The notes below the pieces were generated by a model, which had not been told where the DNA came from, searched no databases, and worked only from the letters and a program-made list of their open reading frames with translations. From positions 1-63,614 of the forward strand of contig CBDCAS010000004.1 in NCBI GenBank assembly GCA_965214015.1: a DNA stretch of 63,614 nucleotides. The letters run 5' to 3'. Both the position numbers and the translations under genes were made by a program. Shown one piece after another: positions 36,527 to 46,312 of this stretch (the first letter of the stretch is position 1; every line of letters begins with the position of its first letter). This DNA comes from CBDCAS01 sp965214015 (GTDB lineage: Bacteria > Pseudomonadota > Gammaproteobacteria > Coxiellales > Coxiellaceae).

Positions 36527-36564
36527 TTAAATATTTGGTAATGAATTCATTACCAAATATTTAA
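36527..36564. repeat. Perfect 38-bp palindrome without loop
   Basis: The halves TTAAATATTTGGTAATGAA and TTCATTACCAAATATTTAA are exact complements, centred at the EcoRI-like GAATTC. It lies between the OTU gene start (36412) and the recombinase gene end (36841). Candidate operator or recombination site. The remaining intergenic sequence 36565-36840 shows no gene. Confidence 0.8.
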
Positions 36565-36840
36565 ATGACTTTACCCACGATAAAGTCTTTTTTATTACCA
36601 TGTTCTTTCTTATTCACTTTGGATAGCCGCCAGTGAATCTTATCTAACTTACCAAAGAAAAATTGTGTCATTAACAATAAAGCATGTTAATTTTCACAAA
36701 AATACTGTTATTGACGATAGCGAAAAAAAGACACTTTTTCCCTTAAGAAAAACTTAAAAACAATGCACTCTGAAAAGACGCACATTCTTTTCAGAAAAAG
36801 CTGATATCGTTTTAGACAGTCAAAAAATTTAAGCAGCGTT

Positions 36841-37815
36841 TCAAAAATCAAAGAGGAGCTTAGCGGCACTGTCTTTGAACTGACGCCCTTCTTCGAGGTA
36901 TTCCAAAACAGAAGCCCCCGATCGCCAACGCCCATGGCGTTTTAAGGTGATCAATGGCGCTCCACGACTGGCCGCTTCTGTGGTAGACCCGCGTCGTAAT
37001 GAATGGCTGCTGATTTGATCGGCATTAGGTAGTTTGGCTTGGTGGGCTAATCGCTTCAACTGACGATTCCAATGAGCCGCACAAAGGGCAGATTCTAAGA
37101 CTTTCCCTTGATTTGTGATCCTGCGAAAAAGCGCGCCTTCATACTGGCCCGATGCCTCACGCCATTCGAGTAAAGCGCGTACTGGACAATAATGCTCAGG
37201 ACCGAAGGGGATGGCACACAAACACCCTTCCCCACTTTGATCGGTTTTACTGCGACCCAACTGAATCAGCAGCCCTTCTGAGACAAACTCCACATGCTCC
37301 CAACGCAAGGAGACTAATTCAGAGCGACGAAATGCGCCAAAGTAGCCAATGAGCAACAAGGCTTTGTTTCGGATATTGATTAACGAGCGATGGACTTCGA
37401 GCGTACGCACTAACTGGAGTAAGGCTGGTAAGCGCAGTGCCTTGGCTTTGACTTTAGGCTGGCCATAACTGCGTGCCCTTGTCTTTAGGGTTTCTTTCAC
37501 CGCACTCTCCTGAGTGGGATCCGGTCTTCGATGCAAGCGATGCCATTTGCTAATCGAACTTAAACGTCGCGATACAGTCCGAGGATTGAGCTGATCCTGA
37601 CACTGGTCTAAATAGCTCAGAATCCCCTCTGTCGTGGTCGGTAAGCTCTGGCCTGTTTTTAGTCTAAAGTCATTCAAATCGGAGTAATAAGCACGACGGC
37701 TATTGGCACTCATGGAAGCCTGCTGATCGAGGGTATCAGGCCTATAAAAATGGGTTTGTGTCTTTTTAGAGAATACGTGTAAGAGATCCTCACTTATTTT
37801 GTCCTTATTTCGCAC
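36841..37815 (-). CDS. Tyrosine recombinase (phage integrase family)
   Basis: 324 residues. N-terminal SAM-like domain (SANSRRAYYSDLNDF). Catalytic domain with the first Arg in GYFGAFRRSELVSL, HSLRRGSTTEAASRG (H-x-x-R), a third histidine in KRHGRW and a candidate tyrosine in VLEYLEE. Full length and apparently intact. Plasmids carry such enzymes for dimer resolution or cassette movement. Confidence 0.9.
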   Translation of the reverse strand: MRNKDKISEDLLHVFSKKTQTHFYRPDTLDQQASMSANSRRAYYSDLNDFRLKTGQSLPTTTEGILSYLDQCQDQLNPRTVSRRLSSISKWHRLHRRPDPTQESAVKETLKTRARSYGQPKVKAKALRLPALLQLVRTLEVHRSLINIRNKALLLIGYFGAFRRSELVSLRWEHVEFVSEGLLIQLGRSKTDQSGEGCLCAIPFGPEHYCPVRALLEWREASGQYEGALFRRITNQGKVLESALCAAHWNRQLKRLAHQAKLPNADQISSHSLRRGSTTEAASRGAPLITLKRHGRWRSGASVLEYLEEGRQFKDSAAKLLFDF

Positions 37816-38152
37816 AACGCGCTCCTGTGATTGATTACAGTCTTTTTTTTGATCAAAAAAAGCACTGCATCGCTTACTCTGCTCTTTATACTAACAGAGT
37901 TTGATAATATTGATTTATCGTAACTTACTTTTAATCCCCTTTTTAAGAGTGGCCACCCTCATTATCCTTGCTATACTTTCTCCGGTGAATACTCTCCGGT
38001 GAAACAAGGAAAATTAACAGTACGCGTTCAGTATCTCTATTTTAATGTTTAAAATCAATAAGTTATTAATTTTGACAAGGTTGAAAACCCTCCGGATTTA
38101 AGGGTGCTCACTGCTGATTATTTGAAGAGATTAATCGCAAAAAAAAGAACTC
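37816..38152. promoter_or_regulatory. Upstream region of the recombinase with short repeats
   Basis: Contains CTTTTTTTTGATCAAAAAAAG (37850 region) as an inverted repeat and CTCCGGTGAA twice (37981-38003), with a third CCTCCGG at 38088. These could be recombinase binding sites. No gene. Confidence 0.35.
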
Positions 38153-38177
38153 AAATAACCCACTCTCTGGGTTATTT
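38153..38177. terminator. Hairpin terminator
   Basis: AATAACCCA and TGGGTTATT arms with a CTCTC loop, followed by a short T-run on the plus strand. It lies downstream of the IS66 gene (minus strand). Confidence 0.6.
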
Positions 38178-38268
38178 TTAAATCAAAACAAAAATGAAAA
38201 GCTCTGATAAAGTAACACGCGCTCAAAACTCACCAAGCACGGTATCAGATTGTGGGTTCAATTGGTTC

Positions 38269-39843
38269 TCACTCATGGAGTGCTAACAACGACGGAGGAT
38301 CCTGACCTAACCAATGAGTCCGGAGGGCCTCTTCTAGAAAACTCAATAGAGGTGTTCCTTGTAAGCGACAGCTCAGGTGTACCGTGCTGATGCGCTCCAC
38401 ATAACGGTCCCCTCGTTCTGATTGAGTGCCTAAGGAGAGCTTGCGCCACAACACATTCGAACGCAGCAGTCGTTCAGCATGATTATTAGTGGCTGGAATC
38501 CTTGTATTTTGCAAAAAATTCCATAGTCGTCGCCAATTCCGTATCAAATGCCGACATAGTCCACCGCCACTCTCTCGTGGTAAATCCCTCCCTTGCCGTA
38601 AGGTCCGACGAAATTGTTTTAAATAAAAACGTATTTTCCGACCCAATGTCATAGTACTCATCACTTCTGCTTGAGAGCGGCGTACCTCACGAAAAATAAG
38701 ACGCCGTAACACTTCTAAACGTCTCCCTATTCGGGACTGATGCGGGTTGGAATGGTCTTTCATCGCTTGGATATCGCGCTTTAAATGAGACCAACAATAT
38801 TGATGCTGCTTCTTGGGAAGAAAATAATACGCCGAATAACGGTCTGTCACCCAGAACGTATCCTCTTTCTTCCCATATAATAAGCATTCGGCAATTTCAC
38901 GACTTCGATGGCGATGAATCGTGAAATACGCAAAGCGTTCATTGGCAACCAGCCATAACCAACGCAATTGATGGCGATGATAATGGGGCGTTTCATCTAC
39001 ATGGATCATCGGACTCCACTTTAATGCCTCATGCACTTCTAAAACCACCTCACTCAGGGAGTCACTGACCGTCTTCTCTGCATTAGAAATCGTGCCAATG
39101 GAGACCTTTAAACCGAATAAATCCAATAAACACGCAGCCACTTGACGCTTACTTAATCGGTAGCGTCCTGTTAACGTACTAATAACACTCAACACACAGG
39201 CTCCCAATGAACCACTCGGAGTGCCTGGCGGCAATGTCCCTCGATACACACGCAGGCAATGCCCACAACGCACTCGAGTGATCTGAAACTCAGTGATCGT
39301 TAAGCGTTTTTCTTTAAGATAGGCCACTTGTTTACGCTGGCTAAGCTGAGGATTGAAACACGCATGACCACACTCTGGGCAGTGAGTTGGGGCCGCACAC
39401 TCTCGAATCTCATCGACTTTAGAGATCGGAAGTAACCCTCGGCCGACTCCCTTGTGACCTGGTTGAGCCCCCTGCTTTCTTTGACTCCCTGGCTTTTGCT
39501 CACGACACTGATAGCGAAGGTGCTTACTAAGCACGCTATCACTGGAGGGAGGACGCGAGGAGTTTCTTGAGTCTTTTTCAACACGTTCTCTAACGCGCTG
39601 TTGTTTTTCAGTGAGCTCCCTACACTGAGACCACAACCGTTCAATACACTCATTGGCATCGTCTAAATGCTCAAAACAAGGCGCAGATTCTGTCCCCTCA
39701 AACGACCACACTGAGGGAGGATTCTCCTCTGGCAAGGCTAAGCGATCTTCATAGCGCACCACTTCTTGGGCCACTCGGCACGCTGCCTTCATAAAGGACG
39801 ACCAGTTGGCAGGCAGAATACTTTCCATCGGGACCCAAGGCAT
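38269..39843 (-). CDS. IS66-family transposase (TnpC)
   Basis: 524 residues from the ATG at 39843, which has GAAGGA before it (an upstream ATG at 39870 also exists). The family's marker DSRNSSRPPSSDS, the zinc ribbon (HCPECGHACF and RCGHC), the DDE core (MIHVDETPHYHRH, FWVTDRYSAYY, TNNHAERLLRSN) and the C-terminal box are all visible. The usual accessory genes tnpA and tnpB are absent, so it may be a solo transposase or a decayed element. Confidence 0.93.
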   Translation of the reverse strand: MPWVPMESILPANWSSFMKAACRVAQEVVRYEDRLALPEENPPSVWSFEGTESAPCFEHLDDANECIERLWSQCRELTEKQQRVRERVEKDSRNSSRPPSSDSVLSKHLRYQCREQKPGSQRKQGAQPGHKGVGRGLLPISKVDEIRECAAPTHCPECGHACFNPQLSQRKQVAYLKEKRLTITEFQITRVRCGHCLRVYRGTLPPGTPSGSLGACVLSVISTLTGRYRLSKRQVAACLLDLFGLKVSIGTISNAEKTVSDSLSEVVLEVHEALKWSPMIHVDETPHYHRHQLRWLWLVANERFAYFTIHRHRSREIAECLLYGKKEDTFWVTDRYSAYYFLPKKQHQYCWSHLKRDIQAMKDHSNPHQSRIGRRLEVLRRLIFREVRRSQAEVMSTMTLGRKIRFYLKQFRRTLRQGRDLPRESGGGLCRHLIRNWRRLWNFLQNTRIPATNNHAERLLRSNVLWRKLSLGTQSERGDRYVERISTVHLSCRLQGTPLLSFLEEALRTHWLGQDPPSLLALHE

Positions 39844-39965
39844 TTGAATTCCTTCTCTTATCACTCTCAATGTTCCCTTTTACACTAACATACTCACTCA
39901 TTTTCTAATACACTTTTAAAATCCTTGCTTTTTAACACAAACCCTCTGAACGGATACAATTAACA

Positions 39966-40490
39966 ATGGAAATAATTCGACCCAAAATACCTCCTAATCC
40001 CCAAAAAAAATACCGGCACACACAAGCTCGCAAAGGTTTAGTCCGCTATGAACTGCAAATCCCGCGTGAAGCAAAAGCACACTTTGAGGCCCTTGTTAAA
40101 GCCGCTGCAGATGAATACAGTGAACCCTTTAGTGAGCGGCAACGCAAAGCAAAGGCGCGAATCCAAATCTTTCAGGAAATCACCCAAGGCATTACTCATG
40201 AGTTTTTTACTTTAAAAGAGCAGATTGAAGCCCTCAAAGCCCAAGTGGCAGCTCTTTCTCCGTCTTTTTTTAAGAACAAAGTAGCCGATAAAACGCCCCT
40301 CCCAGATGCCATCCAAGCCCTCCCCGATGCTCCACACACACTCAAATCACTCTTAGCCACGCTCTATAAAGAAAACCAACAACTCAAGCAAGAAGCCAAC
40401 GAGTACCAACGACAAGCTCAGCAATTTGAAAAGCTCTATAACGCCACCAGTGCCTATAATGATGAGCTTCAAGCCCAAAAACAGAAATAA
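39966..40490 (+). CDS. Coiled-coil plasmid protein, unknown
   Basis: 174 residues with a basic start (RPKIPPNPQKKYRHTQARKG), then long helices with heptads (LKEQIEALKAQVAAL and LYKENQQLKQEANEYQ). It resembles KfrA-type plasmid coiled-coil proteins only in general form. It faces the IS66 gene and precedes the replicon 3 repeats. Confidence 0.55.
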   Translation: MEIIRPKIPPNPQKKYRHTQARKGLVRYELQIPREAKAHFEALVKAAADEYSEPFSERQRKAKARIQIFQEITQGITHEFFTLKEQIEALKAQVAALSPSFFKNKVADKTPLPDAIQALPDAPHTLKSLLATLYKENQQLKQEANEYQRQAQQFEKLYNATSAYNDELQAQKQK

Positions 40491-40519
40491 ATAAGGTTAA
40501 TATAAAGAGATGTAGAAGA

Positions 40520-40960
40520 GAATAACTGACTACTTATAGACTACCAAATAAATTTACTTTAATTAAATAGCTTATTGATTACTATCTAAATAAATATCTC
40601 ATAAAATTAGAAGTCAATTAGTAGTCTAAAATAGAGTCAAAAGGTAGTCTTAATAGTAGTCATATAGTAGTTAATAAGATGTCAGATAAAAGTCAATTAA
40701 CAGTCTATTTAGTAGTCTATAATCTACAAGAAAAATAGTGTTCTTAGTAGTCTAATAAGGAGTCTAAAAAGGAGTCATAGAATTTAAAAATAGTTTTTAC
40801 TATTTAATATTTTTCTAAAAAACAATGGATTAAATAAAATATTAAATAAAGTATCAGATTGAATAAAAATAGTAGTCAATTAGTAGTCTAATTGTAATAG
40901 ATAGTAGTAATTATTTTAAATAAACTACTACTAGAAAATTTTAACAAAATAAAACAAATA
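40520..40960. repeat. Iteron-like repeat array (probable origin of replicon 3)
   Basis: An AT-rich region packed with variants of TAGTAGTC(T/A)A. The 15-mer AGTCAATTAGTAGTC occurs exactly at 40612-40626 and 40874-40888, and again inside the gene at 42279-42293. Other variants occur near 40536, 40640-40670, 40706-40720 and 40748-40776. Direct repeats beside a parA and a putative initiator suggest an origin or centromere. Confidence 0.7.
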
Positions 40961-41061
40961 GTTAGAGAATGTTAAATGGAGCTTGACTATAAATTATTCT
41001 TGGTTTAAATTGACATTAATAATTTAGGATTTATTTAAACCTAAGATAAACGGAGATTTAG

Positions 41062-42036
41062 ATGCACCCAAAAATGCTTGCTACGGAAGCTGCTGACATT
41101 CTAGGAGTCACGATTCAAGCTATCCATAAACAGCTAAAAACCAAAAGATTGCCTCATTCAAAATTACGTAATCGTGTTTATTTTGAGTACGAAACAGCTA
41201 TACAAATGTTTTCTGATTTTAAAAATCTATGCAAAGTAGTTGTATTTGTATTAGTCAAAGGAGGAGTGGGTAAATCTACTTTGTGTAGAGAGGTAGCTAT
41301 TCGAGCAACTTTAATGGGCAAGAAGGCACTAATTGTTGAATTGGATCACCAAGGAAACTTAACAAAATCATTTGATGTTAATGCGCTTGAGTATCCAGTG
41401 CTAATTGATTTACTAGAAGATAGCTCGCTTGATATTAAGGATTCAATAGTTAATGTTTTGCCAGGATTGGATATTTTACCTAGCCGTTATGACAATTCAG
41501 TTTTGGACAATTTTATAATGCTTAAAGCTGTTCCTTTGCAAAAAGTATTGAAATCAAAACTTGATCCTTTACGAAAAAAATATGACCTAATATTGATAGA
41601 TTGTCCACCTTCACTAGGTCAAGCTGTTGCAGCATCTGTTTTATGTGCTGATTCTGTTATTTTACCAACAACACCTTGTGATTTTAGTGATTCAGGTATT
41701 GATATAACCGTAAAAGAAGTTAGGAGGATGATGGATGATTATGATGCTGGAAGAATACCATTGAAAATCATTCTTAACCAGTTCGATAACCGCGAAAAAG
41801 ACTCACGGGAAACATATACAAATCTAATTAAGCATGAAGAATACGGTGATATGCTGTTTTCTGGTTATATTAGAAAATGTAAGGAAATAGAAAAATATCG
41901 TAGAAGAAAGTCAACGGTATTTGAAAGTACAGTAAGTACTGCTGGTAGAGAGGATATAGATACCTTTACTCGTGAGTTGTTGGATATGCATGATTTAAAA
42001 AATAGTATTGAAATTCAAGAACTAGCAATAGCATAA
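41062..42036 (+). CDS. parA: ParA-family ATPase with N-terminal HTH (replicon 3)
   Basis: 324 residues. An N-terminal HTH (ATEAADILGVTIQAIHKQLK) precedes the ATPase domain, which has LVKGGVGKSTLCREVA (Walker A) and LILIDCPPSLGQAV. This makes it a large type Ia ParA, unlike the two short ones. CGGAG lies before the ATG. The next gene follows after 20 bases. Confidence 0.92.
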   Translation: MHPKMLATEAADILGVTIQAIHKQLKTKRLPHSKLRNRVYFEYETAIQMFSDFKNLCKVVVFVLVKGGVGKSTLCREVAIRATLMGKKALIVELDHQGNLTKSFDVNALEYPVLIDLLEDSSLDIKDSIVNVLPGLDILPSRYDNSVLDNFIMLKAVPLQKVLKSKLDPLRKKYDLILIDCPPSLGQAVAASVLCADSVILPTTPCDFSDSGIDITVKEVRRMMDDYDAGRIPLKIILNQFDNREKDSRETYTNLIKHEEYGDMLFSGYIRKCKEIEKYRRRKSTVFESTVSTAGREDIDTFTRELLDMHDLKNSIEIQELAIA

Positions 42037-42056
42037 GGATAATTAAGGGATAAGTT

Positions 42057-43178
42057 GTGGCTTCACCTATTCTTGCACCAGAAAAAAATGCAAAAAAGAA
42101 GTTTGTACCTAAGAGAAGGGCACCATATTTACTGCAAGATGAAATTATTCGGCAAAAAATATTAGATGAAAAGACGGCATCTTGCTCAGATCAAAACGAA
42201 ATTAGCATTACTGAGGAATCTACACATAAAGTTCAAGAGGAGAAACAAAAAAAGGTAGTCAATAAGAAGTCTAATAGTAGTCAATTAGTAGTCAGTTTAA
42301 ATTATCATGAAGAAGTCTCAAAACTTTACGGAATACAAAAACGTATTGCCCATTATTTTGTTAATTGTTGTATTGCTAGACGTGATGTTACTACTGGTCC
42401 TGTTACTGCTGAAGTTTTATGTAGTGTCGCTAATACAACTAAAAAAACACTAAAAAAAATTTTACAGAGAATGATAGAGAAAAACCTTATTACGAGAGTT
42501 GATGGTAAACGAGGGAAGGGTGGTTTTTCGGTTTTTTGTTTGGATAAAGAATTTATCGATGTTATGAGATTACAGTCAGATTTAGAAAATCATCATCTGT
42601 CGATGGTTAATCAACAATACAGTGCTCATCAAAAAACAAAAAAATACATATCTGAATCAATTTTACCGCAAGAATGGCAAGATATTGATTTTACGGCTAT
42701 TAAAGAAATAGGGTTTGGTCTTCCTCAGCTACGACAACTTTATAATAAAAATATTACTAACCCAGAAACAGTACAAGATTCGATTAATCATTTTGCATTC
42801 GTTTTAGAAAATAAACCGGAAAAACTAAAAAAGTATGATGATAAACTAGCAACTTTTATGTCTGTATTACATAAAGGTGGTGCTTGGGTTGATAAAGATT
42901 ATAGGTTGCCACAAGAAATAGCTCAACGGGAATTAATTGAGCGAAAAAAGGCAGAAAGGGAGCGACTAAAACAGCTTGAAGAAGAAGCCTATAAGATTGC
43001 ACTAGAAGAATGGCAAGATACTTTATCAAAGGATCAAATAGAATCCATTGCACCTTCTAAAAAAAGTAAGAATGGTTTTATCATTCCTCCTCAATCTGTT
43101 AGATTAAGCTTGTATTTTAAAGAAAAGGTATGGCCTGAGAAAAAAGCGGATTATATTGTACTCAATAACGTTCATTGA
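42057..43178 (+). CDS. Plasmid winged-helix protein (putative replication or partition)
   Basis: 373 residues from a GTG start. A basic, disordered N-terminus (1-75), then a winged-helix region (residues about 85-165: VLCSVANTTKKTLKKILQRM, NLITRVDGKRGKGGFSVFCL), then a helical end. It follows parA in the place of parB or rep. Its codons 66-80 contain the same repeats as the upstream iteron array. Whether it is ParB-like or an initiator is undecided. Confidence 0.65.
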   Translation: MASPILAPEKNAKKKFVPKRRAPYLLQDEIIRQKILDEKTASCSDQNEISITEESTHKVQEEKQKKVVNKKSNSSQLVVSLNYHEEVSKLYGIQKRIAHYFVNCCIARRDVTTGPVTAEVLCSVANTTKKTLKKILQRMIEKNLITRVDGKRGKGGFSVFCLDKEFIDVMRLQSDLENHHLSMVNQQYSAHQKTKKYISESILPQEWQDIDFTAIKEIGFGLPQLRQLYNKNITNPETVQDSINHFAFVLENKPEKLKKYDDKLATFMSVLHKGGAWVDKDYRLPQEIAQRELIERKKAERERLKQLEEEAYKIALEEWQDTLSKDQIESIAPSKKSKNGFIIPPQSVRLSLYFKEKVWPEKKADYIVLNNVH

Positions 43179-43310
43179 ATAGTTGTTTGTGGTACAACAA
43201 ACTTTTAATTCGACAAGGTATCAGCTGAGGTGAGAAAATGACAGCTTAAAAAAAGTAAACCAGCGACTATTGGAAACAGCGCGTGAGATGGCACAGGACT
43301 ATATGATGCA

Positions 43311-43415
43311 GCGATGTTACTGGAATACAATGCTTTGTATTTGCCCAAGTTAAAAAATGTTACACCTTTTAAAAAAGGACTTGCCTTTAATATTGAGTTA
43401 AATAAAGCATCTTAA
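43311..43415 (+). pseudogene. Remnant of an antitoxin-like gene
   Basis: Encodes LLEYNALYLPKLKNVTPFKK and GLAFNIELNKAS before TAA. The last part matches the end of the XRE antitoxin at 45322-45639 (GLAFNVEVKKAA), including the following bases. The front is lost. Confidence 0.5.
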
Positions 43416-43533
43416 TCGGTTACTGTAAATTGTAAAGCTTCAAACTTAATCTGACACAGAGTTCAAATTGGACTAAAGTCTTTTTTGACAATTATGTTCG
43501 TCGCTCAATACTCTACTGGCGAGATTGAGCACC

Positions 43534-43869
43534 TCATGAGATTTTTAGCCTACCATGAGTAGTTGGACGACCTGGCTTGGCTTTAACAATAATCTCTACA
43601 TCTTGGTCCAATCGATTTAGAAAATGAATAAGTTTTTCCATTGAAAACCCACTAAGGTTCCCATTTATTAAAGCAGAAATTTTAGGTTGATTGATTTCAA
43701 GAATCTTTGCTGCTTCTATTTGTTTTAACTTTCTTTGTTTAATAATTTTTTCAATACGTAAAGCTAGTTGTGCTTTAGCCAATCGTTCTTCAGAATCTGG
43801 GAATCCTAAATCTTGATAAATATTGCCACTTCCTTCTATGTATTTTATTTTTTCTATATTCGTTGACAA
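43534..43869 (-). CDS. XRE-family regulator (orphan antitoxin-like)
   Basis: 111 residues with an HTH (LKQIEAAKILEINQPKISAL) and the tail FLNRLDQDVEIIVKAKPGRP, typical of antitoxins paired with Gp49/HigB-type toxins. No toxin is next to it. It probably represses its own promoter. Confidence 0.75.
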   Translation of the reverse strand: MSTNIEKIKYIEGSGNIYQDLGFPDSEERLAKAQLALRIEKIIKQRKLKQIEAAKILEINQPKISALINGNLSGFSMEKLIHFLNRLDQDVEIIVKAKPGRPTTHGRLKIS

Positions 43870-44134
43870 TTAACCTATCACTTATACTTTATTAAAGTAA
43901 ATATCCAACCCACAAGAAAAGCTAGAGCAACTAAGTAGTAGCTAGGCAATACATAATTTTTTGGGTGCCAGCTTAAGAAGTACCAGCTCATGGAACTTAT
44001 TGATTGTAACTTTTCTTTCTAAAAGCTGGCGATGATGATTATACCTAAATTTACTTATTTGACAATAAAACAAAGCTTTATTTTCTTATTGGCGTATTTT
44101 AAATGAGAACTTCTAAGACCTATTAAGTTGATGG

Positions 44135-44176
44135 CCTACCTTTCAATTCGCTATAATATTGTTTATGAAAGGTAGG
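44135..44176 (+). promoter_or_regulatory. Inverted repeat around a probable -10 box
   Basis: CCTACCTTTCA (44135-44145) and its complement (44166-44176) enclose TATAAT, about 110 bases before the secreted-protein gene, consistent with an operator over a promoter. The rest of 43870-44282 shows no gene. Confidence 0.45.
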
Positions 44177-44282
44177 GGAAAAATCAAAAATGAGTTTAAA
44201 TAACTATACTTTTCGGATGATTGTTGTGACCTGATTTGCTAGTAAATGAGTGCGTTATCTTTAAATTAAAAGGGGATTTATT

Positions 44283-44813
44283 ATGCGAAGAATAGCTCAA
44301 CTTTTCGTATTCATCAGTATAATTTTAGTTTTAGGACACGCGAGTGCGTTTGCAAAAGTAAAAAACATTGCAACACCAACCTGTGATGTTAATGGTTGGT
44401 GTGATATACCTAATTTATCGACAAATACCAAGTTATTTGACAACGCTTGTGAGTATAGAGTTTACATAGCTAAAGGTATTGTGAATGGTACTCCAGGTGA
44501 TGGTTATTATTATCCAATTGTTGCCTATTCACATGGGTTACTGTTTAAATTTTCTATTGGAAGCAGTAGGCTCGGTATTGTTAATTATAAAAATAAGCAA
44601 AGTTTTAGAGTATGTACAGATGGTAATTGTATTGATATGAACCACTATTTAGATGTATCGAGCATTCAAAAACGGTGTAAAACACCTAACCAAGTTCCTC
44701 AAGGGCAAGTATCATTATTTCATTTAGCGCAGTGTCCTATAGGATGGAAGCTTTATAATCCTAACACGATGTCAGGTGTAACAAGCCAGTTAGTTCAATG
44801 TGAAAAAGAATAA
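44283..44813 (+). CDS. Secreted hypothetical protein
   Basis: 176 residues with a signal peptide (RIAQLFVFISIILVLGHASAFA) and eight cysteines in the mature part (for example PTCDVNGWCDIP and CTDGNCIDMN), suggesting disulfides in the periplasm or outside. No recognised family. A good GGGG-containing ribosome site lies before the ATG. A weak CCCTCTG/CAGAGGG hairpin follows at 44830-44851. Confidence 0.7.
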   Translation: MRRIAQLFVFISIILVLGHASAFAKVKNIATPTCDVNGWCDIPNLSTNTKLFDNACEYRVYIAKGIVNGTPGDGYYYPIVAYSHGLLFKFSIGSSRLGIVNYKNKQSFRVCTDGNCIDMNHYLDVSSIQKRCKTPNQVPQGQVSLFHLAQCPIGWKLYNPNTMSGVTSQLVQCEKE

Positions 44814-45015
44814 TTTTTAAAGAAAGCTTCCCTCTGTAGCGTTGCAGAGGGCTTCAAATTGTTGTGCTTGCTGTTTGTACTTGTTTGCGGATTGTCTAGG
44901 ATAAAAAAAGATGTTGTATTTTCTAAAAAAGCGATAGTCAAAGCTGATTTTTTCTATTCGATTAATTTAAGTATAATTTTTTGGAATTTTGATTTGAAAA
45001 AGCTATGATTCTATA

Positions 45016-45034
45016 GTACCCTATTTGAGGGTAC
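45016..45034 (+). promoter_or_regulatory. Operator-like inverted repeat of the RelE/XRE pair
   Basis: GTACCCT-ATTTG-AGGGTAC, 17 bases before the toxin start, the usual position for autoregulation by the toxin-antitoxin complex. Confidence 0.6.
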
Positions 45035-45050
45035 ACTAGGGCAATTTTCT

Positions 45051-45332
45051 ATGATACATGAAGTAATTATCTCTAAACGTGCTGAAAAACAGTTGAGAAA
45101 ATTACCTGTACATATTGTTATTAAGTTGCAAGCATGGGTAGAAGGCATTAAAAGTGAAGGGCTGCTTAAAATACGTCATATCCCTGGATTTCATGATGAA
45201 CCATTGAAAGGGAGCAGGCAGGGACAACGCTCTATTCGGTTGAGTAAAGCGTATCGTGCTATTTATGTTATGAATTCTTTTGGTAAAGCTCAGATTGTAG
45301 AAGTTATTGAGGTGAATAAACATGAGTACTAA
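45051..45332 (+). CDS. RelE/ParE-superfamily toxin
   Basis: 93 residues, family length. EVIISKRAEKQLRKLPVHIV at the N-terminus, RSIRLSKAYRAIYVM and IVEVIEVNKHEY at the end match the RelE/HigB fold. Toxin-first order with an 11-base overlap with the antitoxin gene. Probably an mRNA-cleaving toxin. Confidence 0.85.
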   Translation: MIHEVIISKRAEKQLRKLPVHIVIKLQAWVEGIKSEGLLKIRHIPGFHDEPLKGSRQGQRSIRLSKAYRAIYVMNSFGKAQIVEVIEVNKHEY

Positions 45333-45639
45333 GAAATTAGATAAAAGTTTGGCTTTGTTAGAAAGTATTTCTGGTGAAAAATTAACTTTGGGCAATTTAT
45401 TGTGGTCTATTCGTGAAGGTGATGCTATGACTCAAGTAGCATTTGCTAAAAAATTGAGTATTTCACGCCAATACTTGTGTGATCTAGAGCATCATCGTAG
45501 AGGTGTAAGCCCAGAAATGGCAGTAAAATTTTCGAGGATATTAGGTTATTCTGAAGCACAGTTTATTCGATTGGCACTTCAAGAGTCATTAAACCGAGTC
45601 GGACTTGCCTTTAATGTTGAGGTGAAGAAAGCAGCTTAA
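45322..45639 (+). CDS. XRE-family antitoxin
   Basis: 105 residues with an HTH (TQVAFAKKLSISRQYLCDLE) and the typical ISPEMAVKFSRILGYSEAQF continuation. It overlaps the toxin gene and is presumably its antitoxin and repressor. Confidence 0.85.
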   Translation: MSTKKLDKSLALLESISGEKLTLGNLLWSIREGDAMTQVAFAKKLSISRQYLCDLEHHRRGVSPEMAVKFSRILGYSEAQFIRLALQESLNRVGLAFNVEVKKAA

Positions 45640-45899
45640 TCGAATACTGTCCATGAGTTTCTTGACTTACTTACCTAAATTGACAGATTGAGTAATGAAT
45701 AATCCTATAATTTAGACAATATGAAGTTAAAAAGAAAAAAATAAGGCATTTAATGATGGTACTGTATGTGAAAGTTACGACTTGCACTGTAATTTATTCG
45801 TTACTATGATGTAAATAACGCATATGCATTATTGCTTCTTCTATATAAAATCATATTATGTTATTTTACATCTACTAAAATATTATATGGTCTATTGCA

Positions 45900-46312
45900 A
45901 TGGTTTCTAAAACAGATCGTAAGCGAAAATGTAGGCTCGGAGAAAACCTTAATTTTTTACTTAAATTACATAATATAGACATTAAAAACTTGGCATCATC
46001 TGTGGGGATGCCAGCCTCTACTATTGCTAGAATGAGACGAAAGGGAAATCCAACTGTTGCGTCTTTAGAACCCTTATTGGATTTTTTTAGAGTAGATATG
46101 GACACTTTGTTATATACTGATATGTCTCATCCTGACTATCAAACTAAATGTCGATCCGGTAAATTGTTACATGTTCCGGTTTTTAATTTAGAGACTATTA
46201 CTTCTAGTTTTAGAGTGACCAGTCAATCTTCAAAAATTACAAAGTTTGTTGGAGCAGCAGGTATTTCAGGAAAGCGTATTTTTGGAGTGAGTATTGATAC
46301 TCTATCGTTGAC
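45900..46312 (+). pseudogene. XRE-type regulator truncated by IS6
   Basis: 137 native residues: HTH (NLASSVGMPASTIARMRRKG), then a middle region ending FGVSIDTLSLTV, where IS6a begins. The lost C-terminus might have been an S24-like or sensing domain. From 45640 to 45899 no gene is visible. Confidence 0.6.

Noticed and set aside
39966..40490. Considered as an IS66 accessory gene (tnpA/tnpB)
   Set aside because: It is on the opposite strand and coiled-coil, lacking the features of TnpA or TnpB.
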